Source of the DNA: an uncultured Paracoccaceae bacterium
GTDB taxonomy: Bacteria; Pseudomonadota; Alphaproteobacteria; Rhodobacterales; Rhodobacteraceae
Length of the DNA: 64,000 nucleotides
Direction of reading: 5' to 3'
NCBI GenBank assembly: GCA_938005545.1
Contig: CALKXV010000033.1
Location: forward strand, 19,291 to 83,290
Both the position numbers and the translations under genes were made by a program. The notes below the pieces were generated by a model. The model saw nothing but the letters and a program-made list of their open reading frames with translations. It was not told the DNA's origin and searched no databases. Below, one piece after another: positions 10,067 to 18,733 of the stretch (positions within the stretch are counted from its first letter, which is position 1; every line of letters begins with the position of its first letter).

Positions 10067-10769
10067 GGGCGTTTTGAGCTTAAAAACAAAAGGTTATCTG
10101 GTGCACATGCTGACCGCCTCGGGGGCGGTTTTCGCGATGCTGGCCCTGTTGGAAGCGGTCAAGGAAAACTGGGCGATGATGTTCGTTTGGTTGATCGTGG
10201 CCTTTGCGGTGGATGGAATTGACGGGCCATTGGCGCGGAAATTCGAGGTGGATATTCATGCGCGCAGGATCGATGGGGTCTTGTTGGACCTGATCATCGA
10301 CTACCTGACATATGTCTTTATCCCGGCCTTTGCGCTGTTTCAGTCGGGCCTTATGCCCGGCTGGACGGGGTGGTTTGCGATCATTGTGATCACCTTTATG
10401 TCGGCGATTTATTTTGCTGACAGCCGGATGAAAACCAGCGATTATTCTTTCAGCGGATTTCCCGGATGCTGGAACATGGTTGTGCTGGTTCTTTTTGCGC
10501 TAAAGCCCGGTTTTGAAGTGATTTTATTCATCGTGGTCGTCTTGTCGATCGCCATGCTTTTGCCGATCAAATTTGTGCATCCGTTCAGAACCGAGCGCTG
10601 GCGCATGATCACCTTGCCGGTGGCCTTTGCCTGGACCTTTTTTGGCGGTTGGGCGGCTTGGGTCGACTTTGATCCACAAAGTTGGGCGCATTGGGGGCTA
10701 ATCGTCACCACGCTTTGGCTGATGCTGGCGGGCGTTGCACAGCAGGTGCTTTATAAAGAGAATCTATAG
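10038..10769 (+). CDS. pcs: Phosphatidylcholine synthase
   Basis: This integral membrane CDP-alcohol phosphotransferase condenses CDP-diacylglycerol with choline to give phosphatidylcholine, the one-step route of many alphaproteobacteria. The signature DGIDGPLAR followed by RIDGVLLDLIIDY matches the catalytic DGxxAR...G...D...D motif with a small spacing variation typical of Pcs. About seven or eight hydrophobic segments are present across 243 residues. The track start overlaps the xerC end by 29 bases. An in-frame TTG at 10074, after AGGGGCG, is an alternative that gives 231 residues. Confidence 0.9.
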   Translation: MKTAILAQGRGVLSLKTKGYLVHMLTASGAVFAMLALLEAVKENWAMMFVWLIVAFAVDGIDGPLARKFEVDIHARRIDGVLLDLIIDYLTYVFIPAFALFQSGLMPGWTGWFAIIVITFMSAIYFADSRMKTSDYSFSGFPGCWNMVVLVLFALKPGFEVILFIVVVLSIAMLLPIKFVHPFRTERWRMITLPVAFAWTFFGGWAAWVDFDPQSWAHWGLIVTTLWLMLAGVAQQVLYKENL

Positions 10770-11078
10770 AACGCTCGGGTCAGGATCGGTTTACCGGCCC
10801 GCACGCGCATCATTTTTTCCGTTTTGTACGCGGTTTGGCGGGGCGAATATCCGTTTTGTACAGGCTTGCGTTCTGTCGAATGAACCGATTGTTAACAAGA
10901 AACGGCTGTCTACGAGCGATGGTGCGGAGCAGCCACTTGGTTCGCTTGATGGATCGCGCATCGAAAAAGCGATACAATGCCAAAGATACGCGTGGATTTT
11001 CGGTCTCGTCTGAAAACGTGAGGCTCTCGGGTTTTCCTCGCATTGAAACTGCGGCAGACGATTTAGGAGCAGTTTAAG
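10770..11078. other. Intergenic region between pcs and the AhpD-like gene
   Basis: About 310 bases with no supported gene. ORFs called across it on both strands have unlike-protein composition. GGAGCAGTTTAAG before the ATG at 11079 provides the ribosome-binding site of the next gene. I see no clear hairpin or repeat. Confidence 0.5.
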
Positions 11079-11750
11079 ATGGCCCAGAGATTGAGCGGAC
11101 TTAGCCACGAAGATGCAACTGGAACAGCCAAACTGGTTTACGAAGGCTCTGACAAGTTTTTGGGGCGGACAGCCAATCTTCAGCGCATCTTGTCCACTCA
11201 CAATCCTTATCTGGCGCGTTGGTTTGGCGGCCTTGCGGCGGCTGTACGGCAACCCAATTTGGGCGCGACAACCGATGTCCGCTATCGCGGTTTGGCCAGC
11301 ATCAAGACGTCGATGGTCAATGCTTGCAGCTATTGCACGGCGCACACGTCGACCTTCGGCCAAGGTCTTGGAATGACGGACGAGGAGCTTGAAGCGCTGA
11401 GGGACGATAGCTACAAATCCAGCCCGCTTTTTGATGCGCGCGACAGAGCCGCGATAGCATGGTCGGAAGCCATGACAAAGAACACGGCGCAGCGCGATAC
11501 CGAGGCATGGGAGAACATGAAGGCCAATTTCTCGGACTCGGAGATCGTCGAAATTTCCATGGCCTGCGCGATGTTCAACATGATCAACCGGCTGAACGAC
11601 AGCTTCTGGACCGATCTTGAAGCGGAAGATCACAACCGCAAACACTGGAATGCGGTCGAGGGTCTTTCCATCGAAGATATCGAGGCATTTGCGGGCAAAT
11701 TCGCGGAAGTGGGTGCGACTGAGCGAAAAATACGAACAGCAGCTGAATAG
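11079..11750 (+). CDS. AhpD/carboxymuconolactone-decarboxylase-like protein
   Basis: A 223-residue member of the AhpD-like superfamily. The redox motif C83-SY-C86-TAH89 matches the CxxCxxxH centre of alkylhydroperoxidase AhpD and related peroxidase-like proteins, which reduce peroxides through a thiol relay. A second half (about 110-190) repeats the all-helical fold with MACAMFNMINRLNDSF. The protein is longer than AhpD (about 175 residues) and belongs to the larger peroxidase-related group, whose electron donor is not obvious. It is monocistronic and convergent with pta. Confidence 0.75.
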   Translation: MAQRLSGLSHEDATGTAKLVYEGSDKFLGRTANLQRILSTHNPYLARWFGGLAAAVRQPNLGATTDVRYRGLASIKTSMVNACSYCTAHTSTFGQGLGMTDEELEALRDDSYKSSPLFDARDRAAIAWSEAMTKNTAQRDTEAWENMKANFSDSEIVEISMACAMFNMINRLNDSFWTDLEAEDHNRKHWNAVEGLSIEDIEAFAGKFAEVGATERKIRTAAE

Positions 11751-11783
11751 GAGTTTTTCAGTTGGGCCTGATGTGCGGCCCAG

Positions 11784-12737
11784 CTAACCTGCCACTTGTG
11801 CGCCTGTAATCGCGATCATCTGATAGACATCTTCGGTTGAACACCCGCGCGATAGGTCGTTCGCGGGTTTGGCGAGGCCTTGGAGGACCGGGCCTAAGGC
11901 GGTTGCGCCGCCGATCCTTTGGGCGATTTTATAGCCGATGTTGCCTGCTGACAGGGACGGGAAGACGAAGACGTTGGCGGCCCCGGCGACGGGCGAACCG
12001 GGCGCTTTTTTGGCGGCGATGTCGGGGACGATGGCGGCGTCGAATTGTAGTTCGCCATCCACGGGCAGATCCGGGGCGCGGGATTTGATCAGCGCCAGTG
12101 CGTCTTCAATGCGGCTCAGGCTTTCGTGTGCGCCTTTCGGCACGCTACCTTTGGTGGAAAACGACAAAAGCGCGACTTTGGGATCGAGGCCTGTCATCGC
12201 GGTCAGGGATTTGGCCGAAGCGATGGCGATGCTGGCGAGTTCTTCGGCGGTCGGCTGGATCACAAGGCCACAGTCAGCAAAGACGATGGGACGCGTGCCG
12301 TCCAGAAGCATCAGGAAATAGCTGGAAACCGTGTCAACGCTTGGGTCCTTGCCGATGATTTGCAGAGCGGCGCGCACCACGTCCGAGGTTGTGTTCGCGG
12401 CCCCACCGATTGTGCCATCGGCGTCGCCTTGGCGCACCATCATAGCGGCATAGGCAAGTGGGGTTCTAACGGTTTTTCGGGCGGCGTCTTTGGAGACGCC
12501 CTTGTGTTGGCGAAGCTCAAAGAAGGCTTCGGCATAGGCATCGAGTTTGGGTGACGTGCCGGGATCGATGCTGGTGACGCCGTCGACAGATGTTGTGCCG
12601 ATCAGGGTGATCTGGGCAAGACCATCGACCGTCGCGCGTTTCGCGGCTTCGATAACCCGAGGGTCGTCGCCTTCGGATAAAATGACGTGCGGCTGCGCCC
12701 GTTTGGACGCAGCCGCGATGGTTTCAAAGATCGACAA
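11784..12737 (-). CDS. pta: Phosphate acetyltransferase
   Basis: A 317-residue short-form Pta that converts acetyl phosphate and CoA to acetyl-CoA and phosphate. Family blocks include ILSEGDDPRVIEAA, DGTIGGAANTTSDVVRAAL, GLVIQPTAEELASIA and FPSLSAGNIGYKIAQR. It lies 3 bases downstream of xsc on the same strand. The pair is the known sulfoacetaldehyde pathway: Xsc releases acetyl phosphate and sulfite, and Pta feeds the acetyl group into CoA metabolism. The long N-terminal regulatory domains of the enteric enzyme are absent. Confidence 0.95.
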   Translation of the reverse strand: MSIFETIAAASKRAQPHVILSEGDDPRVIEAAKRATVDGLAQITLIGTTSVDGVTSIDPGTSPKLDAYAEAFFELRQHKGVSKDAARKTVRTPLAYAAMMVRQGDADGTIGGAANTTSDVVRAALQIIGKDPSVDTVSSYFLMLLDGTRPIVFADCGLVIQPTAEELASIAIASAKSLTAMTGLDPKVALLSFSTKGSVPKGAHESLSRIEDALALIKSRAPDLPVDGELQFDAAIVPDIAAKKAPGSPVAGAANVFVFPSLSAGNIGYKIAQRIGGATALGPVLQGLAKPANDLSRGCSTEDVYQMIAITGAQVAG

Positions 12738-12740
12738 GGG

Positions 12741-14513
12741 TTACCCGGCAACCATGTCGGAGGCGGAGATGCCCGCGACTTCGACCGGTTTTTTCATGGC
12801 ATCGCGGCGGAACGGTTCGCCCAGTTCCTGATTGATCATGGCTTCGATCAAGGTGGTGATCCCGTTCTGCATCTGATCCTTGATGGCCTGATCCAGTGCG
12901 GCGGTCAGTTCGTCCTGCGTGCGGGCAACGACGCCTTTCAATCCACAAGCGTTGGCGATGCCCGCGTAACTGACGCCTTCGTCCAGTTCTGTGCCGACAA
13001 AGTTGTCTTCGAACCAAAGGGTCGAGTTCCGCTTTTCCGCGCCCCACTGGTAGTTGCGGAAAACGATCTGCGTGATCGCAGGCCAGTCGCCGCGACCAAT
13101 GGCCGTCAGTTCGTTCACCGCGATGCCGAAAGCGCCGTCACCGGCGAAACCAACGACCGGCACATTGGGTTGACCGATCTTGGCACCCGCGATTGCTGGC
13201 AAGCCATAGCCGCACGGGCCAAACAGGCCGGGAGCGAGGTATTTTCGGCCTTCGTCAAAGTCTGGATAGGCATTGCCGATGGCGCAGTTGTTGCCGATGT
13301 CTGAGCTGATGATCGCTTCACGCGGCAGAGCTTGCTGGATTGCGCGCCATGCCATGCGGGGGCTCATCCAATCGGGTTTGGCAGCGCGGGCACGTTCGTT
13401 CCACGTGGTGCCGGGATCGTCCTGTTCTTCGTTCATCGAAGACAGCTCCTGTGCCCATTTGGATTTGGTCGTGGCGATCAGGTTTTTGCGGTCGGCGCGA
13501 CCGGCGTCACCGGCGCTGTCGTCCAGATTGTTCAGGATGCCTTTGGCCACTTTGGCTGCGTCACCCACGATGCCGACGGTGACTTTCTTGGTCAGACCAA
13601 TGCGATCGGGATTGATGTCGACCTGGATGATCTTGGCGTCAGCGGGCCAGTAATCGATGCCGTAGCCGGGCAGTGTCGAGAATGGGTTGAGGCGTGTGCC
13701 GAGGGCCAGAACGACGTCAGCCTTGGAGATCAGTTCCATGCCCGCTTTTGATCCGTTATAGCCCAGAGGCCCGGCGAACAGCGGATGCGAACCGGGGAAG
13801 GCGTCATTGTGCTGGTAACCAACGCAAACCGGTGCGTCGAGTTTTTCGGCCAGAGCCTTGGAGGCTTCGATGCCGCCTTCGGCCAGAACCACACCAGCGC
13901 CGTTCAGGATGACGGGGAACTTGGCGCCCGAGATCAGCTTGGCGGCTTCGGCGACCGAGTTCTCACCACCGGGCGAGCGTTCGAAGTTGATTGGGTCGGG
14001 GATTTCGATGTCGACAACTTGCGTCCAGAAATCCCGTGGGATGTTCAGCTGTGCGGGGCCGGACAAGCGATGCGCCTGGCTGATAACGCGGGTAAGAACT
14101 TCGGCCACGCGCGATGGATCGCGGACTTCTTCCTGATAGGCGACCATGTCTTCGAACAGTTTCATCTGCTCGACTTCCTGGAAACCGCCCTGACCGATGG
14201 TCTTGTTGGCGGCTTGTGGTGTGACCAGCAAAAGCGGTGTGTGGTTCCAGTAGGCGGTCTTAACGGCCGTGACGAAGTTGGTGATGCCGGGACCGTTTTG
14301 AGCGATCATCATCGACATTTCGCCTGTGACGCGGGTGTAACCGTCGGCCATCATCCCGGCGGAGCCTTCATGCGCACAGTCCCAGAATTTAACCCCGGCT
14401 TTCGGAAACAGGTCCGAGATCGGCATCATAGCTGAGCCGATAATGCCAAAGGCATGGCGAATACCGTGGCGTTGCAGAACTTTGACGAAAGCTTCTTCGG
14501 TGGTCATTTTCAT
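12741..14513 (-). CDS. xsc: Sulfoacetaldehyde acetyltransferase
   Basis: A 590-residue thiamine-diphosphate enzyme that converts sulfoacetaldehyde plus phosphate into acetyl phosphate and sulfite, the key step in taurine, isethionate and other C2-sulfonate degradation. The N-terminal domain carries the Xsc-like HEGSAGMMADGYTRVTG block, and the ThDP site is GDGAFGIAVNELTAI followed by the NYQWGAEKRNSTLW segment characteristic of Xsc. It forms an operon with pta. Genes for taurine uptake, taurine-pyruvate aminotransferase or sulfite export are not adjacent, so sulfoacetaldehyde must come from enzymes elsewhere. A second ATG at 14507 is an alternative start. Confidence 0.95.
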   Translation of the reverse strand: MKMTTEEAFVKVLQRHGIRHAFGIIGSAMMPISDLFPKAGVKFWDCAHEGSAGMMADGYTRVTGEMSMMIAQNGPGITNFVTAVKTAYWNHTPLLLVTPQAANKTIGQGGFQEVEQMKLFEDMVAYQEEVRDPSRVAEVLTRVISQAHRLSGPAQLNIPRDFWTQVVDIEIPDPINFERSPGGENSVAEAAKLISGAKFPVILNGAGVVLAEGGIEASKALAEKLDAPVCVGYQHNDAFPGSHPLFAGPLGYNGSKAGMELISKADVVLALGTRLNPFSTLPGYGIDYWPADAKIIQVDINPDRIGLTKKVTVGIVGDAAKVAKGILNNLDDSAGDAGRADRKNLIATTKSKWAQELSSMNEEQDDPGTTWNERARAAKPDWMSPRMAWRAIQQALPREAIISSDIGNNCAIGNAYPDFDEGRKYLAPGLFGPCGYGLPAIAGAKIGQPNVPVVGFAGDGAFGIAVNELTAIGRGDWPAITQIVFRNYQWGAEKRNSTLWFEDNFVGTELDEGVSYAGIANACGLKGVVARTQDELTAALDQAIKDQMQNGITTLIEAMINQELGEPFRRDAMKKPVEVAGISASDMVAG

Positions 14514-14731
14514 AGGTCAGCATCCTCTTTCAGGCCTGCGCGTTACTTAGGGTCCACCTCGTGGCATCAGTAGGGCCAGTTCGATTGGCGGAATAAGACC
14601 AGCGTTTAAAGCCTATTTGACTACAATGTCACGTAGATTTCACGGAACTGTTTTTCTCTCGGCAACAACAAAATTGTAAGCTTTGAAATATCGGCGAATC
14701 ATTCCAAGTTGGGTTTGGGGGGTTACGGTCA

Positions 14732-15091
14732 ATGTCAGAATTTCTACCAAGAGAAGTCCGCGCGGCTTTGGAGCAAGCTCGAAAGCAGGGTTTGCGCAAA
14801 AAGAGCCGGATGAAAGTGCGTGCTGGCGAGCAAACATTCACAATCCTTCGGTATTGGGATGACGGGTTTTCGCTGGATGCCGAAGAAGCGCCGCGTTTGC
14901 GAGGCCTGGTTGATCTGTACGATGGCGGGCGGCATTTGTCGCAATGTCTGATCATCACGTCTGCGGAAGACGATGGCGAACGGTTGTTCGAGTTCAAGCG
15001 TGCAACTGTGGCGTCGGACAACGCCCCACTGGATTACGAACGCCAGAAGAATGCGCCGACCGGGCTGTTGACTCACCGCCGTTTGGGGTAA
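14732..15091 (+). CDS. Conserved rhodobacterial protein of unknown function
   Basis: A 119-residue soluble, charged protein starting MSEFLPREVRAALEQARKQ, with an internal FSLDAEEAPRLRGLVDLYDGGRHL block. I recognise this as a small protein family widespread in Rhodobacteraceae, but no function is known to me. It has no signal peptide or membrane segment. It is transcribed divergently from xsc. Confidence 0.75.
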   Translation: MSEFLPREVRAALEQARKQGLRKKSRMKVRAGEQTFTILRYWDDGFSLDAEEAPRLRGLVDLYDGGRHLSQCLIITSAEDDGERLFEFKRATVASDNAPLDYERQKNAPTGLLTHRRLG

Positions 15092-15104
15092 GCGAAACCA
15101 TTTC

Positions 15105-15767
15105 ATGGATGATCCACACTTGGTCGACACCCACAATCCAGAGTGGGTTGCACAATCAACGGTGGATGCCTGTGCAGAAGTTGAGATTTTATTCTATCTT
15201 CCGCACGAATTCGTAGTTCACGGCAACAATCCAGATACCAGCCCAAAAATCTCACTTCCTACGCCGCGCTTTCCATGCGCGACGCCGGATTGGTACAGTT
15301 CGACTGAGGTTCTTGGTCATGAATGTGAATTGATAACATACTATCAAAAAGTGCTCGACGTCGCAGCAGAACATGCGTTTGGGTATGACGACGTAAGCGC
15401 CCACTTTTGGTTGAATTTGAGTATTGGCAGCAAAGCGAGCAACGTCGGGTTTCCCTGGTACGATCACTATCACGAATGTGAGGGCGTCTTGAGCTGGTTG
15501 GAGACCGCAAAAGATGGCGAGATCTACCACGACGTGGACCAAGGTTGGGAAAATACTATGATCGCAAAGGGTCGCCTGATCCATGTCCGTGAATGGGATC
15601 CCGAAGAAGGCGCCGAATACCTGAACAAAGCGTTTTATCGACAAGAACTTTTAGTTTCGGTTGCCGCTTTGCGCAACCGAATGCGATCGATCTTGCCGAA
15701 ACTCGTCAGCGGAGTTGGCGAGGATTATTGGACCAAGTTTCGCTTCGATCTGAGCAGGTTCTTTTAG
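15105..15767 (+). CDS. Hypothetical protein of 220 residues
   Basis: A soluble acidic protein rich in aromatic and histidine residues (FPWYDHYHECEGVLSWLE, DVDQGWEN). The gene is 13 bases after the previous one, and codon use and length suggest a real protein. I do not recognise the family and see no motif that indicates activity. The ribosome-binding site is weak, so translation may depend on the upstream gene. Confidence 0.6.
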   Translation: MDDPHLVDTHNPEWVAQSTVDACAEVEILFYLPHEFVVHGNNPDTSPKISLPTPRFPCATPDWYSSTEVLGHECELITYYQKVLDVAAEHAFGYDDVSAHFWLNLSIGSKASNVGFPWYDHYHECEGVLSWLETAKDGEIYHDVDQGWENTMIAKGRLIHVREWDPEEGAEYLNKAFYRQELLVSVAALRNRMRSILPKLVSGVGEDYWTKFRFDLSRFF

Positions 15768-15964
15768 CTTCTCGGCAAGACTTGAGACCTCAAGCTATAA
15801 CTGACAGAGACACAGCGACCTGAGCCGAAACCTTGAAGCGATTTCTGTACTCTTTCGATGCATGTGACGGAAATTGATCCATGTTGACGTGGCACCATTC
15901 CTCTCGCAGTATTCGGACATCAACTGCTCGTTTTTTAAAGAAAAACTAAAGGGGAGGAACACCA

Positions 15965-17254
15965 ATGATGTATCAATTGAAGAGCGCATCCAGAATTGCG
16001 CTCTATACCGCCACATCCGCATTGGCCTTGACGACAGCGACGTTTGCCGCGGATTTGTCTTTGATGATTTCGGATACGGACGGCAAGGCAGGTCTGGTGA
16101 CGGAAATGGCCGAACGCTATAGCGCGGCAAATCCAGACGTAAAGATCCAGCTAAACGTCGTGGGCTATAACGTCATTCGCGAACAGCTTTCGTTGCAGCT
16201 TGAGGCCGGAACGGGCCCCGACATGGCGTTTGTGACCAACTTGGGGGGATTGAACCCCCATTATGTTGACCTGACGCCCCATGTGGATGCAGCCGCTTGG
16301 GAAGAAGCCTATGGCGCGGTTCTTCCATGGTATCGGGCCGGTGCAGACAGTGGCATCTTTGGGTACCACACTGAAATGACCGTAACTGGGCCATACGTGA
16401 ACCTGACCATGTTTGAAGAGGCGGGCGTCGAAGTGCCAGCACCGGGCGCAACTTGGGATAACTGGGCCGATGCGGCACAAGCCGTCATGGATGGCACCGG
16501 GTCTTATGCTGGTATGGTTATGGATCGTTCGGGTCACCGGATGGCCGGACCTGCCATGTCTTATGGCGCGAGCTATTTTGCCGATGACGGGAAGCTGGTT
16601 GTCGACGATGGGTTTAAGGAATTCAGTCAGAAAATGCTGGATTGGCATGCAAGCGGTCTGATGCCACCTGACATTTGGCCGGCGGTTTCGGGTTCGAAGT
16701 ATGCAAACGGCAACGAGATGTTCTTTAACCAGGACGTGCCGTTCTACATGTCCGGGTCTTGGAACACTGGCAATGTGCAGAGCAACGTTGGCGACAAGTT
16801 CGACTGGGCCGTGGCACCTGTGCCTTGTGGTCCTGCTGGTTGTGGCATCATGCCGGGTGGTGCGGGTCTTGTGGCCTTTAAATCGGGCGATGCGGCAAAG
16901 GAAGAAGCCGCTGCAAAGTTCATTGACTGGATGGCTGCCGAAGATCAGGCACGCGAGTGGTACACCAAGACATATGCGATCCCAGCGCACGCAAAGCTTC
17001 AGGCCGAAGGTCTGGACTATGTGGGTGCCGGTGCATCTGAATCCGTGGCAAGTGGCCTAAGCGCTTTCACAGCCATGGCGGCAGCGGCAGCCGAGCAAAC
17101 CCCGCAAGCTTATCAGCTTCAGGGTAGCCCGGTTGGATTTGTGGTTTACAACGCAACGGTTCAATACTTGGGCTCGGCCTTAAACGGCGAGCTTTCCTTG
17201 GATGAGGCGATGACCAAAATCCAAGAAGAGCTTGACACAAACGCCAACCAATAA
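15965..17254 (+). CDS. Sugar ABC transporter, extracellular solute-binding protein
   Basis: A 429-residue family 1 (cluster B/D) binding protein with a signal peptide (IALYTATSALALTTATFAA before DLSL), acting in the periplasm. The mature part follows the sugar-binding pattern: AERYSAANPDVKIQL, EAGTGPDMAFV, a central WDNWADAAQAV, and MFFNQDVPFYMSGSW. It is the first gene of a nine-gene unit with two permeases, an ATPase, three sugar dehydrogenase-like enzymes and an esterase, so its ligand is probably a carbohydrate acid or glycoside. AGGGGAGGA precedes the start, and a second ATG follows immediately. Confidence 0.92.
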   Translation: MMYQLKSASRIALYTATSALALTTATFAADLSLMISDTDGKAGLVTEMAERYSAANPDVKIQLNVVGYNVIREQLSLQLEAGTGPDMAFVTNLGGLNPHYVDLTPHVDAAAWEEAYGAVLPWYRAGADSGIFGYHTEMTVTGPYVNLTMFEEAGVEVPAPGATWDNWADAAQAVMDGTGSYAGMVMDRSGHRMAGPAMSYGASYFADDGKLVVDDGFKEFSQKMLDWHASGLMPPDIWPAVSGSKYANGNEMFFNQDVPFYMSGSWNTGNVQSNVGDKFDWAVAPVPCGPAGCGIMPGGAGLVAFKSGDAAKEEAAAKFIDWMAAEDQAREWYTKTYAIPAHAKLQAEGLDYVGAGASESVASGLSAFTAMAAAAAEQTPQAYQLQGSPVGFVVYNATVQYLGSALNGELSLDEAMTKIQEELDTNANQ

Positions 17255-17270
17255 GGCGTAAGTGACTGAT

Positions 17271-17292
17271 CCGGGGGCAGTTTTGCCCCCGG
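17271..17292 (+). promoter_or_regulatory. Stable hairpin between binding-protein and permease genes
   Basis: CCGGGGGC-AGTTTT-GCCCCCGG forms a perfect 8-bp stem with a 6-base loop just after the binding-protein stop. There is no T-run after it, so it is more likely an mRNA-stabilising or partial attenuation hairpin than a full terminator. This is common where binding protein must be made in excess over membrane components. Confidence 0.75.
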
Positions 17293-17308
17293 ATATCCAG
17301 GGGTGGAC

Positions 17309-18733
17309 ATGAGTTTAGCCGGCAGCATGATGTTTCTTCTTGGCGTCCTTTGGATTGGGGGCGGCAGTATCTGGCTATTGGCGAAGCGACGTTACCGGTT
17401 CTATCAAATTCCAAGTTTCGCGATGGACCTTGTTGGGTTTCCCGTGGAATTCGCGCAAAGCGTCTGGGGCCGAAACGGTGTGCCTTATGCGTTGTTGTTG
17501 CCGAACATGGTGATCTTCGGGTTGTTCACATTCGCGCCGATGATCCTGAATTTCTATGTGTCGTTCACCGGAGGCTCGTCGATATCCCTATTGGACCGCC
17601 CATGGGTTGGTTGGTCGCAATACGCCGAGATTTTCGATTGCGAGAGCATTTTCGAACCGAAGTCTTGCACCAATGCGGGCTTTAATTTCTGGACCGGCAT
17701 GTTCAACACGCTGTGGTTCGTGGTGATCCAGGTACCTGTCTTGTGCATTGTCGCCTTGATAACGGCGCTGGTGGTCAACAAGAATATCAAAGGGCGTGGC
17801 TTTTGGCGGGCGATGTTTTTTTACCCCGTCATGTTATCGCCTGTTGTCATCGCCAATGTCTGGAACTGGGTTCTGCACCGCAAAGGCATCTTGAACGAAG
17901 CCATCGGTGGGTCGAGCGATGCACTGACCGCCATGGCCGGGATGACGGGCTTTGACATCATCGCCACCGTATTGATCGGCGTGCTTTTGATGGTGATCAG
18001 CGAACGCGCTTTACGCGCGCCCGATATGCCTTCGTTGGGATGGACAGTGTTATTTGCAGGGTTCTTGGCGTTGATCACGATCTGGGCCAATCCTTTGAGC
18101 ATCATCGAAATGTCAGGAAGCCCCTTGTTGGGTCTTGGGTTGGCTGGCGTTCTGATCTGGATCGTTTCCAACAATTACCGCTTTGCACGATTTGCCGTGA
18201 TCGCAGCCGGATTCGTTGCGGCCGCCATGTTGGTGTCGATCCAATTTGACGCGGTCTTTGATTTCGGACGCCATCGCCCTGTGAACTGGCTGGTCCAACC
18301 CAACACGGGCTGGCCGTTCTTTTGGTTGGTCTTCGTTTTCACCTGGTCCCACATGGGCTTTTACATGTTGATCCTGTTGGCCGGTTTGCAAGCGATCCCG
18401 GCGGATTTATACGAGGCGGCAAAGATGGACGCCACAAAACCCGGGCGCGCTTTTTGGCGGATCACTTTGCCTTTGGTCATGCCAACACTGACGGTCGTTT
18501 TGGTCTTGTCGCTGATCCGCAGTTTCCAGATTTTCGACGAAGTGTATTTGCTGACGGGCGGTGGGCCGGGGCGCGAAACCTTTATGGTCGTCCAGAATAT
18601 TTATGAGGTCGCCTTCACCAGCAACAATCCCGACTATGGCGAAGGTGCTGCGGGTTCGGTTCTGATGGCGATTGTGATTGCTGTCTTCACCTTCTTCCAA
18701 CTTTGGATCACGCGGAGGCAGTCAGAGTTCTGA
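17309..18733 (+). CDS. Sugar ABC transporter permease (MalF/UgpA-like) with extra membrane segments
   Basis: The first inner-membrane permease of the importer, about 474 residues, compared with roughly 290-330 for UgpA-like permeases. The conserved EAA loop is EAAKMDATKPGRAFWRITLP near residue 371, for contact with the ATPase. An extra N-terminal hydrophobic segment is present. Between HRKGILNEAIGG (about 200) and WPFFWLVFVFTWSHMGFYM (about 337) there is an insertion of roughly 120 residues with four added hydrophobic segments. The ATG at 17309 follows CAGGGG. The track's GTG at 17303 is an alternative. Confidence 0.88.
   Translation: MSLAGSMMFLLGVLWIGGGSIWLLAKRRYRFYQIPSFAMDLVGFPVEFAQSVWGRNGVPYALLLPNMVIFGLFTFAPMILNFYVSFTGGSSISLLDRPWVGWSQYAEIFDCESIFEPKSCTNAGFNFWTGMFNTLWFVVIQVPVLCIVALITALVVNKNIKGRGFWRAMFFYPVMLSPVVIANVWNWVLHRKGILNEAIGGSSDALTAMAGMTGFDIIATVLIGVLLMVISERALRAPDMPSLGWTVLFAGFLALITIWANPLSIIEMSGSPLLGLGLAGVLIWIVSNNYRFARFAVIAAGFVAAAMLVSIQFDAVFDFGRHRPVNWLVQPNTGWPFFWLVFVFTWSHMGFYMLILLAGLQAIPADLYEAAKMDATKPGRAFWRITLPLVMPTLTVVLVLSLIRSFQIFDEVYLLTGGGPGRETFMVVQNIYEVAFTSNNPDYGEGAAGSVLMAIVIAVFTFFQLWITRRQSEF

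Noticed and set aside
10791-11645. Minus-strand ORF of 284 codons over the AhpD-like gene
   Set aside because: Antisense shadow rich in Arg, Cys and His with no recognisable domain.
11763-11782. TGGGCC/GGCCCA inverted repeat between the AhpD-like gene and pta as a bidirectional terminator
   Set aside because: The stem is only 6 bp and neither side has a T-run.
12687-13304. Plus-strand ORFs opposite xsc and pta
   Set aside because: Antisense shadows. xsc and pta are unambiguous on the minus strand.
16151-16990. Minus-strand ORF of 279 codons opposite the binding-protein gene
   Set aside because: Shadow with no protein family. The plus-strand gene is clearly a solute-binding protein.
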